The notes beneath the pieces are model-generated. The model saw nothing but the letters and a program-made list of their open reading frames with translations, did no database searches and was not told where the DNA came from. Position numbers and translations under genes: made by a program. Positions 12,046 through 15,597 of a stretch of DNA of 15,597 nt are shown piece after piece. The DNA is taken from contig JAEEII010000079.1 of the NCBI GenBank assembly GCA_016281295.1, forward strand, positions 1-15,597, in the 5' to 3' direction. How positions within the stretch are numbered: the first letter of the stretch is position 1; the number at the start of each line of letters is the position of its first letter. Origin of the DNA: Bacteroidales bacterium. GTDB taxonomy: Bacteria > Bacteroidota > Bacteroidia > Bacteroidales > F082.

Positions 12046-14099
12046 AGGTCCATGACCGTCACCTGTTTAAGACCATCCCGATTTGAGATGATATGGATTC
12101 GGGATTGTACCGGATTGGGGAAAATCACCATTTGGATATCTTCCTGATGCTCCACAATGCCAATATGATGAACCATAATATCCGCATTGAACAGCTGTAA
12201 CCCACCTGAGAAGTTGCCCACCACTACCTCCAACACACCATCACCGTTTAAGTCGGCCACTGCTGCCGAGGTACGCATTCCCAACGAGATAAACTTATCG
12301 GTAATAATCGCTGACCAACAAGACGAAACCTCGTCAAACATCGCCTCCAAGTCATCGGTAACAACCTCAAACAAAAATAGTTTACCCGATTCTGAGCCCA
12401 CGCAGAGCATCAACTGGTTTTCATAATAAAAAAACGAAGGCTCACTATAACCGTAATAGGAGACGCCATAATCTCGCACATCCACGCCACCCCAAAAATC
12501 AGTGATTCTTTCAAACGACAAACCTTTCCCCTTCCCCACTTCTATCTTTCCCTTAAAAAAGGAGAGTTTTCCCGTTTCGTTCCCCACCACCAGATCCATC
12601 GTTCCATCCTCATCCACATCGAAGAAACAAGGGGCGGACCATGGCTTGTCATAATGCAGGAAATCGTCATCCAACAAGTTGCCATCATGATTGAGCAGCA
12701 GGAGTCTTCCTTCTGATGTGCCCGTCAAGCACTCAAGACTACCATCACCATCAAGGTCACAGAAAGCAGGTGTCAAGCCCGTCCATGTTCCAACCCCTGC
12801 AGGGAATGGCGACCCCATCACTTGGAAAGCTGGTGTTGTCATTGACCCCACGTTTTTTAGCCAGATGAGTTGTGCCATGCGATGCGTTTGCAAATTACCA
12901 TAATAATACCAAGTACTATCGATGTTGCCTATGGTTCCCACCATCATGTCAGTCAAGCCATCGCCATCCCAATCCACCAATACGGGGTAGGTTCCTGTAC
13001 CCAAGTCGATCATCTGATCTTGCAAAAACGTTTTGGTATGCAAGCGAAAATCAGGTCGGGCATCCGTTCCATGATTCAAGTAGAGCCAAACACTCTCCAT
13101 GCCCATGCTGGCCATTGGGTCCGGGTCGAAAGGCGAGACGATCATGTCCTCCACCCCATCGTTATCCACATCGGTGAAAAAAGGCACAGGCATGGAGAAA
13201 AGACGCACAGGCTGCTTTTCAGGGAATTCCGTCTGCTGGCTCACCATCGAAGCCTGAGTGTCGTCCCCTCCGTTGACCAGCAAGGTCAGTCCCGGATAGT
13301 CAACATCGGCTAAAATCAAGTCGAGCAAGCCATCGCCCGTCATGTCGCGGATGGTCACTGTAGCCCCGCGATGCCGCGACCCCATATCTTCAACAACAAG
13401 GCCATATCCAAAGAGGCAAGTATCGAGATACATCACATTATTCTCCTCGCTCTCCCCCACATGACCCCAACAGGGATCCATACGCTCAAAGACCAACGAA
13501 TCGAGGCATCCATAACGTTCCATGGAGAGATTCTGGTGCTTCTCGAGAAAAGTACCCATCACGCCAAAGGTGACCAGGTCTAGATCCCCATCCCCATCCA
13601 TGTCAAGAATAGCAGGATAATCAGCGTCGGTGGCCAGGATATTCACCTCTCCACCACCTTGCAGAGAGGTGAGATAAGGCGAAACGACCAACTCAAAGCC
13701 CACTTGCGCACCCAAAGAGATGTTTTTATAGACCTTGATTCCGGCCCAACCCATGGAATAGGTGAAGAGATCCTCTTTCCCGTCTCCATCATAATCGGCG
13801 AACACCACCCAGCCATGAAGTTCGGGAAAACAGGTGTCGTAAACATGCGTAAGACGATAATCGATCTCACCATTCCCCCCATGATTCAGAAAACAAAGCA
13901 GGCGTTCTCCGTGACGATCAAAAGCCAGCAAGTCCTTCTGACCATCACCATTCAAGTCCATACGACCGAACTGACAAGCATTCAAGCCTCCGACCCAAGG
14001 GGAAGTGAGAGGTGAGAGATTAGAGGTTAGAAGTTCCCTCTCCACACCAAATAAAGCTGAAGCTGACAAAAGCAATATCAATAAAAGAAAATATTTCAT
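11907..14099 (-). CDS. secreted FG-GAP/VCBS beta-propeller protein with T9SS sorting domain
   Basis: 730 residues. Signal peptide MKYFLLLILLLSASALFG. At least nine calcium-binding repeats follow, each with a DxDGDG-type loop and a hydrophobic strand: DLNGDGQKDLLAF, DYDGDGKEDLFTY, DMDGDGDLDLVTF, DMTGDGLLDLILA, DVDNDGVEDMIVS, DWDGDGLTDMMVG, DLDGDGSLECLTG, DVDEDGTMDLVVG and DLNGDGVLEVVVG. These build one or two propellers, as in integrin-like FG-GAP proteins. The C-terminus has the T9SS type A sorting domain: FPNPVQSRIHI, VTVMDLYGHV and GMYVLRLRTERGLVSRIFFK. It is predicted to be exported across the outer membrane and may bind a ligand or glycan. The ATG at 14099 lies 18 bases after the -7 box at 14118-14125. 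Residues 24-33 (LTSNLSPLTS) are encoded by a 7-bp repeat array. Its 3' end overlaps the convergent retropepsin gene. Confidence 0.9.
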   Translation of the reverse strand: MKYFLLLILLLSASALFGVERELLTSNLSPLTSPWVGGLNACQFGRMDLNGDGQKDLLAFDRHGERLLCFLNHGGNGEIDYRLTHVYDTCFPELHGWVVFADYDGDGKEDLFTYSMGWAGIKVYKNISLGAQVGFELVVSPYLTSLQGGGEVNILATDADYPAILDMDGDGDLDLVTFGVMGTFLEKHQNLSMERYGCLDSLVFERMDPCWGHVGESEENNVMYLDTCLFGYGLVVEDMGSRHRGATVTIRDMTGDGLLDLILADVDYPGLTLLVNGGDDTQASMVSQQTEFPEKQPVRLFSMPVPFFTDVDNDGVEDMIVSPFDPDPMASMGMESVWLYLNHGTDARPDFRLHTKTFLQDQMIDLGTGTYPVLVDWDGDGLTDMMVGTIGNIDSTWYYYGNLQTHRMAQLIWLKNVGSMTTPAFQVMGSPFPAGVGTWTGLTPAFCDLDGDGSLECLTGTSEGRLLLLNHDGNLLDDDFLHYDKPWSAPCFFDVDEDGTMDLVVGNETGKLSFFKGKIEVGKGKGLSFERITDFWGGVDVRDYGVSYYGYSEPSFFYYENQLMLCVGSESGKLFLFEVVTDDLEAMFDEVSSCWSAIITDKFISLGMRTSAAVADLNGDGVLEVVVGNFSGGLQLFNADIMVHHIGIVEHQEDIQMVIFPNPVQSRIHIISNRDGLKQVTVMDLYGHVCVDKSVEGTTVVLAVDSLAEGMYVLRLRTERGLVSRIFFKR
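14005..14033 (+). repeat. 7-bp-period repeat inside the beta-propeller gene
   Basis: On the plus strand four heptamers, gtgagag, gtgagag, attagag and gttagaa, run without a break. Read on the coding strand they give the Ser/Leu/Thr-rich LTSNLSPLTS just after the signal peptide. The last unit differs from TTTAGAA at one base. Confidence 0.7.
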
Positions 14100-14117
14100 G
14101 GCAGGTGTTTCGACCCA

Positions 14118-14125
14118 CAAAAATA
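14118..14125 (-). promoter_or_regulatory. -7 box of the beta-propeller gene
   Basis: TATTTTTG on the minus strand ends 18 bases before the ATG at 14099. It forms the left arm of the palindrome shared with the divergent box at 14128-14135. No clear -33 element is visible. An in-frame TTG at 14120 lies inside the box and is not the start. Confidence 0.65.
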
Positions 14126-14127
14126 AC

Positions 14128-14135
14128 TATTTTTG
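14128..14135 (+). promoter_or_regulatory. -7 box of the sigma-54 regulator gene
   Basis: TATTTTTG on the plus strand ends 19 bases before the ATG at 14155. It is the right arm of the palindrome CAAAAATAACTATTTTTG (14118-14135). No clear -33 TTTG is visible at the usual distance. Confidence 0.65.
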
Positions 14136-14154
14136 CAAGAAAAGAAGGATGATT

Positions 14155-15315
14155 ATGTCACGAATACTTATCATAGACGACCAGGCTCCCATCCGCCGTG
14201 TGCTTAGGGAGATTCTGGAAGATGAGAAATACCAGGTTGACGATGCCGGGAATGGTCATGAGGCTTTGCAACTGATGAAAGAACAGGAGTTTGACGCCGT
14301 GTTATGCGACATCAAGATGCCAGAGATGGACGGCCTTGAGGTGTTGGAACACATCAAGGAGATGAGCGACGTGCCGGTGATTATGATTTCAGGGAACAGC
14401 ACCATTGACGATGCAGTGAGTTCCATCAAGAAAGGAGCTTTCGACTTCATCATGAAACCACCTGACATGAATCGGTTGCTCATCACGGTGCGCAATGCCT
14501 TAGACAAACAGAACCTGAGCACAGAGAACAAGGCGTTGAAGAAGGCGGTGAGCAAACAAAACGAGATGATTGGTGAATCAGGTCCGATGATGGAGGTGAG
14601 GGAGATGATTGAGAAGGTCGCGCCTACTGGTGCCAGGGTACTCATCACTGGAGAGAACGGCACTGGAAAGGAACTAGTTGCCAAGCAATTGCATGAGTTA
14701 AGCCCACGCCGTTACGGGCCTTTCATCGAGGTCAACTGCGCCGCCATTCCTTCTGAACTCATTGAGAGCCAATTGTTTGGACACGAAAAGGGTTCATTCA
14801 CCTCAGCTATCAAACAGCGCAAGGGCGATTTCGAGTTGGCGAATGGAGGCACCTTGTTTTTGGATGAGATCGGCGACATGAGTCTGGCGGCCCAAGCCAA
14901 GGTATTACGTGCCTTACAGGAAAACAAGATCGTGCGTGTAGGTGGCGAGAAGGAGATTCCCGTTGATGTCCGCATCATCGCTGCCACCAACAAGGATTTG
15001 AAGAAGATGATTGAGGAAAACACCTTCCGCGAGGACCTTTACCACCGTCTCAGCGTCATTGTCATCCATGTACCCCCTTTGAGGGAGCGCAAGGACGACA
15101 TCCCTCAGTTGGTAGAAAATTTTGTAGGAAGCATCACACAAGCCATGGGCAAGGCGATACCCCACTTCACTGACGAGGCCATGGAAGAGCTGAAGCAATA
15201 CCAGTGGACAGGCAACATCCGCGAGTTGCATAACATCGTGGAGCGTTTGGTGATTCTCTGCGGCAGCACGATCACGAAAAACGACGTGATTCACTTCGGG
15301 AATCCGCTGAAATAA
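14155..15315 (+). CDS. NtrC-like sigma-54-dependent response regulator without a DNA-binding domain
   Basis: 386 residues, cytosolic. A receiver domain (about 1-118) has acidic D8 and D9, phosphoacceptor D52 in LCDIKMPEMDG, S79 in MISGNS and K101 in MKPPD. The AAA+ sigma-54 interaction domain (about 138-370) has Walker A GENGTGKE at 166-173, the sigma-54 contact loop as GSFTSA at 213-218 instead of GAFTGA, Walker B GGTLFLDE at 231-238, and FREDLYHRLSV near 291-301. The protein ends soon after the AAA+ lid (NIRELHNIVERLV) and lacks the C-terminal Fis-type helix-turn-helix. This architecture recurs in Bacteroidota, so it is not a truncation artefact. ATG 14155 was chosen because AAGGA lies five bases upstream; ATG 14149, two codons earlier, is possible. 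No partner histidine kinase lies in the window. Confidence 0.92.
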   Translation: MSRILIIDDQAPIRRVLREILEDEKYQVDDAGNGHEALQLMKEQEFDAVLCDIKMPEMDGLEVLEHIKEMSDVPVIMISGNSTIDDAVSSIKKGAFDFIMKPPDMNRLLITVRNALDKQNLSTENKALKKAVSKQNEMIGESGPMMEVREMIEKVAPTGARVLITGENGTGKELVAKQLHELSPRRYGPFIEVNCAAIPSELIESQLFGHEKGSFTSAIKQRKGDFELANGGTLFLDEIGDMSLAAQAKVLRALQENKIVRVGGEKEIPVDVRIIAATNKDLKKMIEENTFREDLYHRLSVIVIHVPPLRERKDDIPQLVENFVGSITQAMGKAIPHFTDEAMEELKQYQWTGNIRELHNIVERLVILCGSTITKNDVIHFGNPLK

Positions 15316-15348
15316 TCTTTTTAGAAGCTGTTTTGATATTAAAGAAAC

Positions 15349-15377
15349 GAGGGTAACCAGCATGCGTGGTCACCCTC
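15349..15377 (-). terminator. terminator of the FISUMP-domain gene, between convergent genes
   Basis: GAGGGTAACCA (15349-15359) pairs with TGGTCACCCTC (15367-15377) except for one A-C mismatch, with a seven-base loop. On the minus strand the stem is followed by GTTTCTTTA, on the plus strand by ATTAGG. It therefore fits the minus-strand gene better, although it lies 33 bases after the regulator's stop codon and may serve both. Confidence 0.75.
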
Positions 15378-15452
15378 ATTAGGATTGTCAAAGTTTAGTT
15401 TATTTGACGAAACAATGTGCCTTGCCCGTATTGGGCAGGGACAAAGGCATCG

Positions 15453-15597
15453 TTAATGAAGCGAACGGACCAGACGCACCGAAAAACCGTAAACGCGATA
15501 GTATCCGTCACTCCATGAGATGTAAGACGTGTAGAAGTTTAGGTTCCACGAATAGATGTCACTGTAGCCGCCACTGTCGCGGGACGCTGTCCAGTAA
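15453..15597 (-). CDS. FISUMP (major paralogous) domain protein, C-terminal end only
   Basis: The last 47 codons and a TAA stop are visible; the rest lies beyond the window. The sequence YWTASRDSGGYSDIYSWNLN, then FYTSYISWSDGYYRVYGFSV and RLVRSLH, is the typical end of the Fibrobacter succinogenes major paralogous domain (TIGR02145), found at the end of secreted or lipoprotein-anchored surface proteins in Bacteroidota and Fibrobacteres. The domain is C-type-lectin-like or formylglycine-enzyme-like in outline and its role is not established. No sorting domain follows it. Confidence 0.8.
   Translation of the reverse strand, partial: YWTASRDSGGYSDIYSWNLNFYTSYISWSDGYYRVYGFSVRLVRSLH

Noticed and set aside
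14005..14154. 50-residue N-terminal extension of the sigma-54 regulator
   Set aside because: It would cross the divergent promoter and run antisense to the signal peptide of the beta-propeller gene; the receiver domain begins right at 14155.

Overview
This window comes from a member of the phylum Bacteroidota, most likely the order Bacteroidales. The evidence is: two secreted proteins with C-terminal sorting regions of the type IX secretion system (T9SS); seven -7 boxes of the Bacteroidota form TAnnTTTG, and no E. coli-type promoters; A-rich gene starts with few Shine-Dalgarno sites; tRNA genes that do not encode CCA; and families common in this group (a two-domain M16 peptidase, the FISUMP domain, and an NtrC-like regulator without a DNA-binding domain). 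Coding DNA is of moderate GC and the spacers are very AT-rich. I cannot name a genus.

Left part (1-5600). The 5' end of a secreted GH73 glucosaminidase gene (minus strand) diverges from rsmG, the 16S rRNA methyltransferase gene. rsmG is followed at 50 bases by a secreted two-domain M16 zinc peptidase. After a spacer made largely of two tandem repeats comes an MFS transporter of the MFSD1/dipeptide-transporter type, closed by a strong intrinsic terminator.

Middle (5600-8100). A truncated DUF4143 ATPase remnant (minus strand) and a short decayed stretch precede a monocistronic gene for a large secreted protein with a T9SS-like tail.

Central module (8100-10710). tRNA-Val(TAC) and tRNA-Gly(CCC), both on the minus strand, flank a two-gene plus-strand operon. 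It encodes a membrane-anchored Tim44-like protein with one zinc ribbon and an SPFH/Band-7 protein with three tandem double-CxxC zinc ribbons. This is the best candidate for a less-described system, probably for membrane stress or membrane organisation. Palindromes with GTAGAGACG arms sit just 3' of each tRNA and probably act as terminators.

Right part (10710-15597). A LOG-family nucleotide phosphoribohydrolase is translationally coupled (TAATG) to a retropepsin-like aspartic protease. The protease gene's 3' end overlaps by 139 bases the 3' end of a convergent gene for a secreted FG-GAP/VCBS beta-propeller protein with a T9SS tail. That gene diverges from an NtrC-like sigma-54 response regulator through an 18-bp palindrome built of two back-to-back -7 boxes. 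The window ends in the 3' end of a FISUMP-domain gene on the minus strand.

Recurrent non-coding structure: tandem repeats with a 7-bp period (consensus TTTAGAA on one strand or the other) occur at four places, one inside a coding region. Four genes start 18 or 19 bases after their -7 box, implying very short leaders.
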